The notes under the pieces were generated by a model. That model ran no database searches and was not told the DNA's origin. It saw only the letters and a list, made by a program, of their open reading frames with translations. Of a stretch of 64,000 nucleotides of DNA, positions 44,903 through 57,940 are shown piece by piece. Position 1 is the stretch's first letter. Each line of letters begins with the position of its first letter. The translations under genes and the position numbers were made by a program. The DNA comes from Oreocharis arfaki (Eukaryota > Chordata > Aves > Passeriformes > Paramythiidae), in assembly GCA_013398015.1 (NCBI GenBank), contig VZRR01007847.1:184963-248962 (forward strand). Direction: 5' to 3'.

Positions 44903-47900
44903 AGATATGGGGATACAGAGCTGCTCCTGGCACAGCACAATGTGACCTGCGTGCCCCAAGGTCTCTGTGGGATGCATGCACACACTGTCTCCAGGGAAAG
45001 CCCAAGGGACAACTCCATGCTGGTCCCCCACTGCCACACAGCCCCCTCCCCTCTGCCACAACTCCCAGGCAGCACCCAAAGTCACACTCGCCCTGGCTGT
45101 GGCAGAAGAAGGGGCTGCCAGCACAGCCCTTTGGTCCCTAGGGTACCAGCTGGGACCAGAGCACCAGCAAGAACAAGGCGCTCATTCCCCACGTGCTGTG
45201 TGGGCGCCCACGGCTTTGCTTTGCCCACATCCCTGCTCTGTGGGGCTGCAGCACTGTGCTCACCATGGCGCTTTGAATTCACCTGTAATGGAGAGAAACA
45301 CTCCAACAGGTTTTTAAACAAAGCAAAATTATTCATAAATATTGCTGTCATGAGTTTGCCTCCCCTCTCAGGAGAGGGACAGCAGCAGCTCAGGCTGGTG
45401 CTGGTGCCAGAGTGACCACTGGCCACGTCCTGTGCACTCCCAGGAGATGCTGCTGAGGGCACAGCCAGGCTGGCGAGCACTGCACGCTGAGCGTCATCGC
45501 AGAGCTCAGCACTCCTGCTGCATAGGGATCTGATGATTTTCTGAGTTCCTGCTGTAGTAATGAGCTTAATCAGCCCATGCAAATCAGTTTCCATTTGAAA
45601 CCAGCCTTATCTAATGGAACCCACTCAGTATTTGCCTCCTGGAGTTTTCGCACAGATCGATCTTCCCCGTTTCAGGTGTGAAAGGCAACTGGGGCAGGGA
45701 ATGGTTTCACCTGCCCCAGCACCGGATGCAGCTTGGAGCTCAGTGGCAATTTTTCGGCTTCATTTCTCACATTCTCATCATTTCCAGAAACAAAAGGGGT
45801 TAGGCTCTGAAAACCCCTCTCCCCTGGCAATGGACTCTGTCGTTAGATCACTGCAGCCATTCAGAGGAGCATTTAGATAAAGGAATTTACTCAATTTAGC
45901 CCTTGGTGTCAGCGGGTTCAGCAGGAGAGCCCCTCCATCACGGCCTGTTTTGAATAAGCAAATCAACCACGCACAGGGAGATTCATTTTGTAAAGTGCAA
46001 GCGGAAAAAGCAATACCAGTTCCCATCCATTTCTGGCTGACATTTTATTTAACAGGTTATTCATTTGCCCCAGCAGCAGCAACAACCACTCCTGCAACCT
46101 CCCATAACTCACTGCCAGCTCCTCTCCCGGGTGCCTCCTCCTCCTCCGGGAGGTAATTAGCAATTATGAAGGTGTTACACAGCAACCCACCCCATGCTGT
46201 TGGATGCCACAGCCCCAGTGCTGGCTCCAGCAGCCCCTGGACAGCACCATGTCCTCCAGAACCAAAGGATACCCCAAACAGAACCCAAACCTCATCCTTC
46301 AGGCTTCACCCTCCCAGGGATGCAGAAGCCTGAGACCTCTTCAAACCTTTGGGACAGGGGCCCGCTGAACTCCTGAGAGAGCCTGAGTTGGAGCCCAAAC
46401 TGACCCATCATATTGGTCAGTGCTGCACAGACCTTTCCCAGCTCCGTGGACCCTGGGCCAGGTGTTTTGGTGCTGGACCCCTAAGTGTGTACTAGGCCAA
46501 ATCCCTGGGGACACACAGAGGTCTGCTCTGAGCCCCTGCCCACACCCAGGACCTCTCTTGCCCATCCTACTTCTTTTCTGTGCATCTCCAGAGCCCTGCT
46601 GTGGTGCACTGGCCAATCCACAGGGCTGGACTTGGTGTCTCAGCCCCAGCCAGGGCAGAGACAGAGAGCAGATCTCAGGGACTGCACTCATGATGCTCCC
46701 AGACGAGGCTCAGGCAGGGCTGATGCTAAGCCTAAATGAGCCTAAATGAGCTTTGCCAAGGGGGAAAAACCCTCTGGCAGAAGGTAAGGAGGATGTCTAG
46801 AAGGGTGTCTGAGCCCTGCAGAAAAGGGGACTGGGCTGCAAGGAGCTGCCCCTGGAAAGGGAGCGTGGTCTTGGAGCAGCCAGCTGCTCTGGGAAACCAC
46901 AAGCAGCATGGCTCTCCTCACCAACTGCACTGCACTCCTCTTTTTTCTTTTTTTCCTTTCCTCTCCTTTTCTCCAATTTATCTTTTTGACACGTTCAATG
47001 ATGCTTCTGCAGACTGAAAACAATAGAGACAGAGTTTCAGCCAAGGCAATTTCAGAGCTGAATCAAAGCTAAAATAACTTAGACACAGAGCAGCTGAGCA
47101 GAGACAGCTCAGTGAGGGGGGACAGAGCAGTGCAGGTGCCCTGTCCCTCTCTGCAGCTCCCACTGCCTGGCTGGCAGAGAGGACAGCAAGTCCCACTCAG
47201 GAGCTGTGTGTCTCGATCTCCCCTTTGCCTGCCACCCCTTTCTGGCCCTGGTGGCATCATTTCCGCCCTCCCATGGATGCAAGTCCCCATTCCAGTGCAA
47301 AGGCAACCCTGGCAGCTGCAGCTGAGTGAGTACCTGCTTGCCTGGCACACTGGCTCCGTGCTTTGCATAGCAAGCACCAGTGCTTGCTGTCCTGACCTTA
47401 CAGCCCTGCACAGCTTCCAGGTGGAGATCTTAGGTTTCTTTTTCCCCCTACAAGTGCTACTCTGCTGCTGCGTGAAGGAGGTGGGAGGGACGGACAGACA
47501 GACACACACCTGGGGAGAGAGGGAGGATGAGCTTATTCTGCCAAGTGAACATTGCAACTGGACTCGTAACGAGGAACAAGACACAGTCCTCAGCATGACT
47601 CAGCCTGGAAACACATGCTGCTTCCCAGTCCCACTGCCAGCACTGGCACATCCCCACTGCTCATCCCACAAGGAAGCAGCCCATGGCTGCCACCCCAGCA
47701 CTCGTCCCACATGCATTTCACAACCAGGACAGGCAAAGCCAGGCAGCTCCTGGTACCTGGACAGGCTGATCATGCCAAAAGGCAGCCAGGCAAGACGGGG
47801 GCTGATGCTGTGCAGGACACGCCGTGCGTGGCTGACATGCTGCTTGGTCTCTCGTAGACCTCCTGAAAGCAGCTGTCAGAGCCTGTCTGGTTCCAGCTCC

Positions 47901-50900
47901 CTGTCTCTCCAGACACATTGGTAATTCTGCTCCGCTGTGCACGTGCCACATTTGTTTCTCTCTGAGAGAGAAAGGGTTTCAGCGCTGTGAGCCTCAATGT
48001 TCTTGAAGAGCATCAAAAGCAGCAGGCAGGGCACAGAAATGGGAGGCACAGGATCACAAGCATCCCCGAGGGCTGGTCCATGAGGGCAACTTGTGCCCCA
48101 GAATTCCTGCCAGGGGGACAGTTGTCCATACAGGACACTGTTCAGGTGCTGGATGAAGTTCAGGGGGCTGGGAAAGGCAGCATTGTGTCCTTCTGCTCCT
48201 GCACTTTACTTGTGATATGTCACTTCCAGCTCCAGGTTTAACTGTGGGGCTGGGCAGGAGCTGCCTCAAGAGCCTTCTCTGGGCTCCACATGAGCATCCC
48301 CCAGGGGTCAGTGGCTACCCCAGCCCAAGCTATGCCCTTGGCTCCCCAGCCAAGGCACTGTGAGCACCACACACTGTGGCAGCCACAGCTTGCCTGGGTG
48401 GGTGCGAAACCCCAGCTGGGGCTGGCAGGCAATGCACTGCTCATGCTGGAATCTTCTATGGGAGGTGCTCGGCATCACCTCCTTGGATTAGGGGAATGTC
48501 AGACCTCCCCCTCCTCTCTGCCCTCGCCCCAGCTGGCTCCATCTCTCTGGATGATACATCCCAATGCCAAGTGACATGGGCCTGATCATCTTCTGAGGAC
48601 ATGCAAATAAAACCAGAGCCCTTCTCCCTCCTCACATGCTGGGCGAGATCATTCCCTGCGCCGCCTGTTTACAGCAAGTGTGACAGCTCTGAAGATGACA
48701 TGTCAGATCTGGCTGTCCCGGTAGGACGTGTCAAACTGCCACACAGCATTAGCTGCAACACATTCCTGCACAACACTGTGCAACCCACACTGCCACGGGG
48801 CTCTGGCACCCCTGCTACGCCACAGCACTCAGAGCCTGGGGTGTGGGAGCGCTGCCTCCACTCCCTCACCTCTCTGGGCAGCCCCCTGGCCAAGGGGTGC
48901 TGGCCACTGCTTTTGTCACCTGGCCCCTTGCATATCTTCTGCTGCAGCAGGACACTCATGGCCTGCTGCCACGGGCTTTGCAGACCATTACAGGCTGATG
49001 GGATCAGGCTGAAACAACCACCTGGCTGCCACTCAAGCACCAGGAGCTGGGGCAGGCACAGGGGGAAGGATGGAGATGGAGGTACTGTGTTACAGCCCCA
49101 GCCCACCTCACAACCACACTGCAACAGCCCTCCAGGAACCATCTGGTCATCTTGGCATAGGGCAAGACACTTCCTCATGTCTGTCCCCTTGGGGCTGTCT
49201 GAATCCCATCGCTATCCCCTCCCTTGCCACATGCTATCAGCCCTGGCCTGTGCCCTCGAGCTGCTGGAGAGCGAAGCAAACAGACCTGCCTACAGCACCA
49301 CTGCTTTGCCTTCACCAAGAGACACCGAAGCAAATCAGTTTTGGGGCAGGTTGAACTCTCTGCAGGGCACTGGCAGAGCCTCAGAGAAGCCTCAGAGGAG
49401 AAGCGGCCCAGTTAGCACAGCAGTGGCTCTCTCTCCCACCCTGTGTGTTCACAGCACCACATTCACGTCCAGAGAGCATCGCAGAGCCAGGACCAACACC
49501 GCTCCTCATCTGCACGTGAAACCGCTGCCCGTGGTCCCCACAGCTGTCACCTTGGCACTTCTGGACAATGACAATTCCTAGCTGCTGCTGGGAGCACGTC
49601 AGATGACTTTGTCCTGAGTCACAAGAAGTGGCAGAGAGAGCTGAACTTGGCCTCAGAGCTCGCTGCCCCTTCCTTTGCCGGCTCAGATCGATGCTTTGAG
49701 GCAGAGCCTGGCTCTGGGCAGCTATGAGGCCAGGGTTAAGCTGCTTGGGCACCAGCTGGGTTGTAAATAACACAAGAGGCAGCTGGGGTTCCTGTAAGAC
49801 CAGGCCAGGAAAGCCTCTACCTGAGACTCTTAGTTTGGCCAACAGTACCAAAACCACCTCCCAGGGATGGGGACAAGGAGCCACCAGCCCTCGCTGCCTC
49901 CTCGTCAAGCTCCAGGCACAGCTTCTCCCATTTCCTACTTCACTGCTCAGATTAAAATCCTTCCGTTAGCCTATAAAAAAGGTAATCAAAACGATAACAA
50001 CATCAATCAAATGCTCTCAGCAGATGAGCCAGTTGGTCCTTCATTCCTCCAAGCAGCTCCTTGTCATGGGTGGACAGGAACTGCAAGCTCCATCCTGGGG
50101 CCAGGATGGACATCCATCTGGGAAGGCTGGGGGGCTCACGGGGCAAGGAGTGGGAAGGATTTCAGCTCCCACCTCAGGATGCTCTGGCACCCTCTCAGCA
50201 CTCAGCTTGCTGACAGGGAGCTGCCTGGGTGCTGCAGAGGAAGGAGAGCTCGTGGACTCCCCCTGCTCAGCCACAAAAACAATTATCCTTGTGGCAATTA
50301 AAAGGGAGGAGAGACAAAGCCCTCTGACCAAGAGCATCTGCAAATCCTGACGCCAGTGCCAGGGGCCGAGGAAGGAGGAGCAGCTCTCCAAGAGCCATGG
50401 CTCTGTGCCAGCCTGTGCACACACTAGGGATGGATTACCCAGCAGCATTTTGGTAACGACAGGTGGTACTACAAATCTGCAGGACAGAGATGAGATGCTC
50501 CCAAGTCTCTGGTCACCTTTTTACAGCCCCATGAGTAGTGCTGCTGCTGACAGAGCAGTCAGGATATACTGGAGGCTACAGGCAATACGAAGCTCAGGAT
50601 CTAGGGGCTGTTTCCAAATAATGCCTGGGTCCACTGAGGCAGAGACACGGTGTTGGTGATGGAGATGTTCTTCTCACTACCCTCAGAGCTGTGCCTGGGG
50701 GCATCCCTTACATCCTGTGCAGGATGGGGAGATCAGAGACTTCTCTGCTCCTTCACAGACAGGCAGGAGCAGGGCTCTGCAGCCAAGTCACACAGGGACT
50801 GAGAGACCCACAGGTGTTATACCCGGCCTTTGCTCTTCATGACGAGCAGGTGATTCTTGGGAAAGCAGCCTGTGCTGGAGCTTGGTAACAAAGTGCCACC

Positions 50901-53224
50901 TCATCAGCAGAGGGGCCTGCAGGAGCTGTGCTCAGCACACCTCAGGTGTTCAAGCCATTTCCACAAGGCCCCTCTGTTGAACAGGCGCCAGGTGAACGAG
51001 CGAGTGATGAGACACTGTCAGCTCAAACTTCCCCACGTGCCGCTGGCTAGATGCCAGTACGACTCCTCCTGACCAGGCACCTCAGCCCTGTTTTATTGGT
51101 CCTGTAAAACCCACACACGCCAGCATCCCTGCTGACTCCTCATTTGCAGGAATACTGCCAGGGGCAGGTAAACACAGGCAAGTCATCAGCATCAGCAGAG
51201 AGTAGCTAATGTGGATCTTATCCTGCCTGAACAGGTAGAAAGGGAAGGTATTCCCTTAAGAGAATAGAAGAGCTGAAACAAAGCAAACCCCAGCATCTTC
51301 CTCTTACAGAGCCAAGGGATGGGAGCTGAGACTGGAGCATCCAGCTTCTCTCCCATGGCCTTTCTTCCTTCCTGGAGGAACCCACAGCTCTGGAAAGGCC
51401 CCCACTCCCTGGGGAATGCTCTATTCCCTCCTGGGCTCAGGCCTGGTTCCCCTCTGGAACCAGAGGATTCTGACGGAGGAAAGCACCTTTTTAAAGAAAA
51501 AATAAAGAATCAGCATTTTATTGCTGTTACACATCAGTGGGGCACACATTGTGCTTTGCTGGCTGTGGTTTTACAGACCCCCATGTCTAACAGCATGGGG
51601 ATGCAGCTCCCAAGGTCTCTTCCCTGTGTCCCCCCCCCACCCCGCGCAGGACCAGGCATCTTCTGCCTTCTCAGAAACGTCTCTCTCATCAGCAGGGTTA
51701 GAGCAGGAACAGACCCAGGGCTCCTCTGCTCACGTTCTCTGCACAGCCGGTGAAAAGAGGAGTCTCACGAGAGTTGCTCAAAGGTGATGCGGCAGCAGCC
51801 AGAAGAATCACCAGCTGCTCCATGCACAGAACACAATTTCCATTAAAGGGGGAAAAAAAAAAGCAAAGCACAAAAACCAACCAAGCACTGAAGTGCTTCA
51901 AAGCATCCTCTGCCTCACCAGAAGGAAGGACCCTTGGCACATGCTCTCTGAGACCCCAAGCCTGGGAGATGCTCCAGGGCAGCCTCCCCCCTTCCCACCC
52001 CCCACCCTGCTCATGAGATGGCCTGGGGGGGCTGCAATGAGAAACCTTCATGGGGTCTGGGGGGTCTGTGGAGTCTCTGAGGCAAAGCATGGGGTGCAAA
52101 GCAGTTTGAAGCCTTCCCTACCCCTGGAAGGAATCGAAGGGGGTCTGCAGGGTGTGGGGCAAACAGTGCTGACACGTCCCAGCACCCCAAGCTGGGCTGT
52201 CTGGGAAGAGGGCATGGACTCCATCACATCCGAGTCCACACACCCCGCACAGCCAGCCCCACACCACTTCTGTGGGGAGAAGGACCAGGAGAGGAGCCAC
52301 AAGGGGTTGTTAATTGGGCATTCTGCTAATGGGAAAGGGAATTAAGGGCTGCCCAGAGAGGCCAGCTCTGGGCCCTGGATTTAGCAGCGTCGTTCCCTTG
52401 GGGATTGCAAAGACAATGTAAATTCCCAGGTGATTAAACCTGAAGAGGATATCCAAGTAGCAGGGAGAGAGGAGAGGCCGGCACCATAGGAGGGATAGTA
52501 ATTACAGAATTACCTGCCAGCCTTTTAGGACGGTGAATGACATGAAATTTTATACAGATAAAAAGAGACTTAATGAAGCTGGGGAAGCAGTTGGTGCTGG
52601 GGCAGGAGCTGATGGCAGCAGAGAAGCAAGGCATGGAGGATGGAGCTGGCAAGAGAGGAGCTGGGTCTGCTCAGCAGAGCCACTCTGGGAATGATCCCGG
52701 TGCAGGGGACCAGGGACAGATGCAGACAAGGAAGCAGAGATGGCTCGGCGAGCGCTGAGATCAGTGCTGCAAGGAGCCTCAGCCCCTGCTTAGCAGTCAG
52801 GTCAGGCAGCACCAACGCTGCCCGGCCGCAGGAACAGGACACGCTGTTTTTCCTCTTGCAGTCAGGGAGCACAGGGATGGTTTCAACTTTACACCACGGG
52901 CCAGGTTGGTTCCTGCACTGCTGCCTGTCCCAGACCCGCAGGCACCCCAGGACTTGTGGACAGCATACCTGGGCTTAGCCAGAGCAAGGCAGAAGCGCTG
53001 AAGACCAGAAGAGGCTGAATGGCAGCAGACCTGAGAGGCAGCTTGCAAGCCCGCAGAGAGCTGGCTGCCTGCCTCTCCTCCAGGGCTGGGGATGGCCGAG
53101 CCCTCAGAGCTGGGCACTTCCCTTGCTCGCTGCCACATCCCAGCCGGCGAGCAGCTGCCCTCCTCACGGCCTTCCCAGCCTTGGCCAGTGCTGGGAAACA
53201 CCAGCCTTTGCTGCTTTTTATTCC
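44903..53224. other. Upstream non-coding region, middle part
   Basis: No supportable gene. An AT-richer stretch at about 45290-46160 contains an octamer (45577-45584) and resembles conserved non-coding sequence. A second octamer is at 48601-48608, and a 40-nt pure pyrimidine run at 46935-46974. The rest is unremarkable unique DNA. Confidence 0.5.
46935..46974. repeat. Pure polypyrimidine tract, 40 nt
   Basis: An unbroken C/T run on the plus strand, mostly T with scattered C. Tracts of this kind can form triplex structures, but it may simply be low-complexity sequence. Confidence 0.8.
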
Positions 53225-53600
53225 AGCGCAGGCTGCCCGGTTTGCCACCCCGGCGCAGCGCTCCCGCCCCAGCCTGCTGCTTCCTGGCTCTCCCGAGCAT
53301 GGAGGGAGCTCACAGCCTGCCCAGCCCCGAGGTCGGGGTCCCGGGCTCCCCATTCCAGCCGCTGCAGTGGGGAGACATCTCCCGGGTTCCTTGGAAACAC
53401 TGCCGAGTGGGAGCTGCCGCTCAGGGAGTGAGTCACGCTGTCGGGCGGGCGAGGGTGGCTCGCTGGCACGCCAGGCACTGGCTACCACTCGCCCCCCGAG
53501 AGCTGCAGCGACAGTGACACGGGGCACAGAGCCAGGGTCTCCCCGAGGAGCGGCATCTCCTGCAGCTGGACGACAGCCGCACGCCTCCCACCCTGCTCCA
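53225..53600. promoter_or_regulatory. Candidate CpG island / promoter
   Basis: I count about 31 CpG in roughly 400 nt at about 65% GC, which puts observed/expected near 0.7, whereas flanking DNA is depleted. It includes GC-rich segments (CCCCGGCGCAGCGCTCCCGC) and an AP-1-type TGAGTCA at about 53429. It lies 17 kb upstream of the FRMPD3 start codon exon and could mark the first, non-coding exon. I could not fix a transcription start or donor site. Confidence 0.45.
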
Positions 53601-53767
53601 CCGGGCTGGTAGCTGTTGAAGCACTGCAAGGCGATTCCCAAAGGCTGCTTTTCTGTGCCACGGAATCGGTGAGAGAAGGAGCAGCCCTGGGAATGCAGCT
53701 CCTGCAGAGATGAGATCCTGTGTCCCACTGCACGGAGGTGTCTCCTCCCTCCCAGCTCAGAGACTTT

Positions 53768-53850
53768 GGGACTAAGGGGAAACTGAGGCACAGGGGGAGG
53801 AAGGCACTTGCAGCAGATCGCTGATGGTGCAGAAGCCCAGAGGCAAAAGG
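53768..53850 (+). mobile_element. MIR-like ancient SINE relic
   Basis: GGGGAAACTGAGGCACAG followed by a diverged GCACTTGCAGCAGATCGCTG segment follows the order of the MIR SINE 3' half (GAGGAAACTGAGGCACAG, then the AACTTGCCCAAGGTCAC region). The call is by eye from one strong block and a weak continuation. Confidence 0.45.
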
Positions 53851-54019
53851 CTCTTCTGATCCTCCCCATCCTGGGGGAGGCACCCCCGAAACCACAGGGC
53901 AGCAGCCCAGCCATTCCCCTTTGGAAACCACCTCCCTGCCTGGCCTCAAAGATAGCACAGGCTCCTCAAAACCCGATGGGATGATAAGCACCTCTTCTGA
54001 AAGGGAGCAATTACCACAA

Positions 54020-54140
54020 AATACTGATTATGCAAATACCTTGGTTACCAAAATGATGTTCCCTGAATTCTGAGTAGCAAAGAAAAGAACCGTGGAGAAA
54101 ATTTGTTTAGCCAAGAGCTGCATCACATCTATTTAAAGTG
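54020..54140. promoter_or_regulatory. AT-rich block with octamer, candidate enhancer
   Basis: Contains ATGCAAAT at 54030-54037 inside CTGATTATGCAAATACC, plus a TTGGTTACCAAAATGATG segment, in otherwise GC-rich sequence. The appearance resembles conserved non-coding elements, but no comparison was possible. Confidence 0.3.
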
Positions 54141-54249
54141 CTGAGAGGTGGAGAGGGACCTCCCTGGGCAAAGGGGCTTTAGGAGGCCACCATAGCCTGG
54201 TGACCATCACACCAGGGACAGAGATGGTGTACGGCATTTACCGTTCCTT

Positions 54250-54350
54250 CCAAAGCACTTCAGAAACATTACTGTCACTCCCCTTGCAAGAACGAGGAAA
54301 CCGAGGCACAGAAGCAGAAGGCCCTTGGCCAGTGAGACCCAGAGTGCAGA
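54250..54350 (+). mobile_element. MIR-like ancient SINE relic, second copy
   Basis: AACGAGGAAACCGAGGCACAG, followed by CCCTTGGCCAGTGAGACCC and CAGAGTGCAGAG, parallels the MIR order of GAGGAAACTGAGGCACAG, the CTTGCCCAAGGTCAC stretch and GGCAGAG. Same orientation as the relic at 53.8 kb and about 0.5 kb away. Confidence 0.45.
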
Positions 54351-57300
54351 GGAGAGAGTGAGGTGCTCCCAAGAACAGCGCAGGGTATCCCACTGCTTCC
54401 CAGTGCCCCACATTGGGTCAGCAGTCAGACTTCCCAGAGCTGGCTTTGTGTGGAGCAGAAGAGTGGAGAGAGGCAACCACAGAGAATGGCACTGGGGGAA
54501 AAAACCTCTGTAGAACACTCAGAACACAGCAGCAGCCACAAGGTTGGTTAGCGCAGGGCCCAAGGGGAACCCATGAGTGTCGTTTCAACAGGCAGGGACT
54601 GTTCTGCCTTGGCACATCCTCCCTAGATGGGGACAGTGGCATTCTCCAGGCCTGGCGTCACTGGCTCGAGAGGAGCGGGGCTCAGCATGCCACCCTGCAC
54701 AGCCCTGGCTGTGCTCTGCTGCTCTGGGCTTCTCCCAGCCTTATCCACTGCCACAATGGGTCACTTTTGCAGCCCCAAGGCCTCGAGTGGACTGCACAGC
54801 TGGTGCCAGAAGCACAAGGGTGAACGTGGCTACCCCACTGCTGAGAGCAGAGCAGGCCACGAGCGTGGTGCCATCCTTGGTGGTGGCAGAGGACCCTGGC
54901 AGCCATTTCAGCTTTGCGAGCAAGGCAGCTTTGGAAGGATCAAGCACTGACTTGAAAGGGGGGAGGGTAACACGAGACGAGGGCCATCAGGTAGCACAGC
55001 AGAGGTGGCACCATTTCACACCTGGCCACCACCTTTTCCTCAGTGCGAGGTGGGTCTAAGAGCTGATCACCATAACCACACCGCTTCCCCGTGTGGGAAC
55101 AGCTGCTTCTCACCACGCTGCTGGAGCCCCTCACACGAGTCTGAGCTGCCAGCACACCAGCCCTGCCCTTAGCACCTCACCTGCCTGGCAGCAGCCGCTC
55201 TCAATGTCTCGCTGATGCCGCACGGGCAGGAAGGACAGCTCGTGACACATTAAATGCCAGCAGAGCCAGCCGTGTGACGCTGCTTCCCATCCTCATGGAG
55301 CAGAGAAGCTGTAAGTCAGCGGGAATGCTCTCCACACTGGTGCCAGGCAGATTTATGATAGCACAGGCACTGCTGTGCTGGTCCCAGCATCCCCTCCTGC
55401 AGCCTGTGGCGGGAGCCAGTCCCCAGTGCGAGTGCCTCCAGGGGAAGCACCCTGCCACTGGTGACCCACCGCTGGGAGGTGACACCCAGCACCTTATTCA
55501 GTGTTCCAGGGAAGTTGGGGACCCATCTTTTGCAAACTTGTCCTGCTGGAGCACCAGAGGAGATGCTGGACTGCAGCAGCCAGCCAGCCCATCTGCTCCT
55601 GAAGGCCTGGCTGCCCCAGCACGTGGCATCCTGTTCTGCAAGGCAGCCCTTCATTCCCCCAGTCCTGCAGGATGACCCTGTGTTCCCTCCTCTTGTCACA
55701 GCCCCTCTTTGGGCACCTTCCCAACTCAGCCTGTTTGCAAACAGCCTGGTGCAGCTCTGGCACATACCAGACACAGTCTGGTGGCATCACTGGCCCAGGA
55801 GTTGCGTGGCTCCCCCGGCTGCTGCCCTGGTGTAGGTGGCCACCCTGAGGGCTCTGGCAGCAGGTAAGAGCTCAGCCCAAACCAGAACACAGAAGAGCTG
55901 CCAAGTCACCCGTTTTCCACTTCCTGGGTGAAATGCCTGCCCGAGGACCAGGACTTTGCCCATTTGGATGAAGACAGCCGTTGCCTCTTGAAATCCATCT
56001 CTGGATTTCAGTGCCCCAATGGTACATCCAGGAGTTTATTCCCATGCACAGGGAGAGATGGATCTCGTCCCCAGGTACCCCCAAGCCCCTGCCTGGCTGC
56101 CCATGGAGGTCTTCTCTGCCACACAAAGCTGTTTGTGGCCTCTGCACTCCTGCAAGGCCAATAATTGCTCACAACTATGCATGTGCTGGATTTGCTTCTG
56201 ATCAGCAAAAAACCAATTCCTCCTTATCTCCCTTCCCATCCTGAGCTCACACTACCTCAGGAGAGGCAGAAAGTTAAATTCACAGACAAGGTAAGAAAAG
56301 CCAGATGCCTCCTGCTTGTAGAGCCACAGCAAAGAGCACAGGCACTTCGCAGTTCCCCTGTGACACCAGGAATCCCTCCAGCTACCAACACAGCTCCTGA
56401 CTTCCCCCAATTAGCTCTCACTCTCTTACTCCTCTCCAAAATCAAGCATCCTGTGCTCTGCTGGGGGCAAGAGACTTGCTGGAGGTGCCAGTCCACCCAG
56501 CAGGACTAACCTCAGTTTCTGCCCACTTCACATGGAACAAGCCTGGCCTCGACTGCTCACAGTACTGGGGACCAAGGGACCAGGTGGCAGTGCCTGGTCT
56601 CTCCTCCCTCCCATCCAGCACCCCACAGCCTGCTCCACCACCCTCCTTCCCCCCAAAATGCCAGCCCTGCCTGCTGTGACAACCCCTGCATCCAAACCTA
56701 GGGAATGAATCCAAGGAGTGGCCAAGCCTTTTTCTTAACACAGAAACTTACACAGGTGGCAGATCCACTCACAGCATGGCTGGTGCTGTGAGAGCAGGAC
56801 ACTGCTCCTGCACGCTGCCACTGCATGGCTTCACACCAGAGACTGCTTCTGGAGGACTGTGCAGATCTGTCTGGTGGCATTGGAGGTCCAGCCTCCAGCG
56901 TGGACAAAGTGGACTTGGTCCCAGCTGTCTGTCACACCCCAGACACTCACACTCTGCCAAAGGAAGAGCTTAACTTTGGGTGTCAAAGCTCAAATACTGG
57001 TGAGCCCTGCCATGGCGTCTCTCCTCCCTTGGGCTCAGGTTTCTGAGAGTTCAGAACCCTGTCAGGAGCCCTGCTGGCCTCTTCCACTGACATTAGCTGG
57101 CCACAGGGAAGTGTCCTGGCACTCCTCTCCATGCTTTTGCTGATGGGGATGAAGGCAGAGATCCTGCCTGCCTCCTCCTATGACCACACAGCTTTCTGCA
57201 CCTGAACCCCTCAGCTGCCCACACACCACCCACCTCCCCAGGCCGGATGAGCAGAGCGCTTGCCGCAGGCTGTGACACAGCTGAGCAGTGCTGGGGAACA

Positions 57301-57940
57301 GATCCGCTCTGGGAAGGTGCCAAAGCTGGATGCAGGCCTGAAACACAAGCTCCTTGGGGCAGCGACTGCACCTTTTGCCTCCTCCACATCTGCCCCAGCG
57401 CCCAGAAGAGCTGGCAGGACAGCAATGCCCTGCATCCCGTCGGAGCAGGAGGGGAACCAGAGCTGTGGTTGTGCCAGGCCTCCCTAGCACTTGTGGCACG
57501 ACTGATGGCAGGAGGATACTGAGGACACCATACCAGCTGCCCTTCCCACATCTCTTAGCATTCCTCCTTTCCATAACTCCCATTAATATCAGAAGCCTCT
57601 ATCAGGAGTCTTTTCAGACCGGCAGCTTCCGAGTTGCTTGGAAACTGCTGCAGTGACCGACAGCTGCTGCCGGGAGGGCTCCACGCCAGCCCAGTTCCCA
57701 GGGCTGCCACCATGGAAGCTGCTGGAACAGCCACACTCCCTTCCCTAGCATGTGCCAGGAGCCAGAGGAAGCAGGGATGAGCTGGAAGCCGCTCTGACAC
57801 GCGCCAGGGATGAGAGAGCCCGGAAAGGCTCAAGGGCTGCGAGGCTCGGTTTAGGACTTGGAGATCCCACAGCTAAAGCTTCAAAACGTTCCCAGCCCGA
57901 GGGTAAGGGCGAGTCTCCAGAGCAACATTCATGGAAAAAT
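54351..57940. other. Upstream non-coding region
   Basis: GC-rich unique DNA with several chance open frames on both strands. No exon, RNA gene or transposon is recognised. Confidence 0.5.

Noticed and set aside
52889..53914. 341-codon minus-strand open frame over the CpG island
   Set aside because: It has no recognisable domain, its composition is what GC-rich DNA gives by chance (Ala, Arg, Gly, Pro, Ser), and several other frames are also open over the same stretch.
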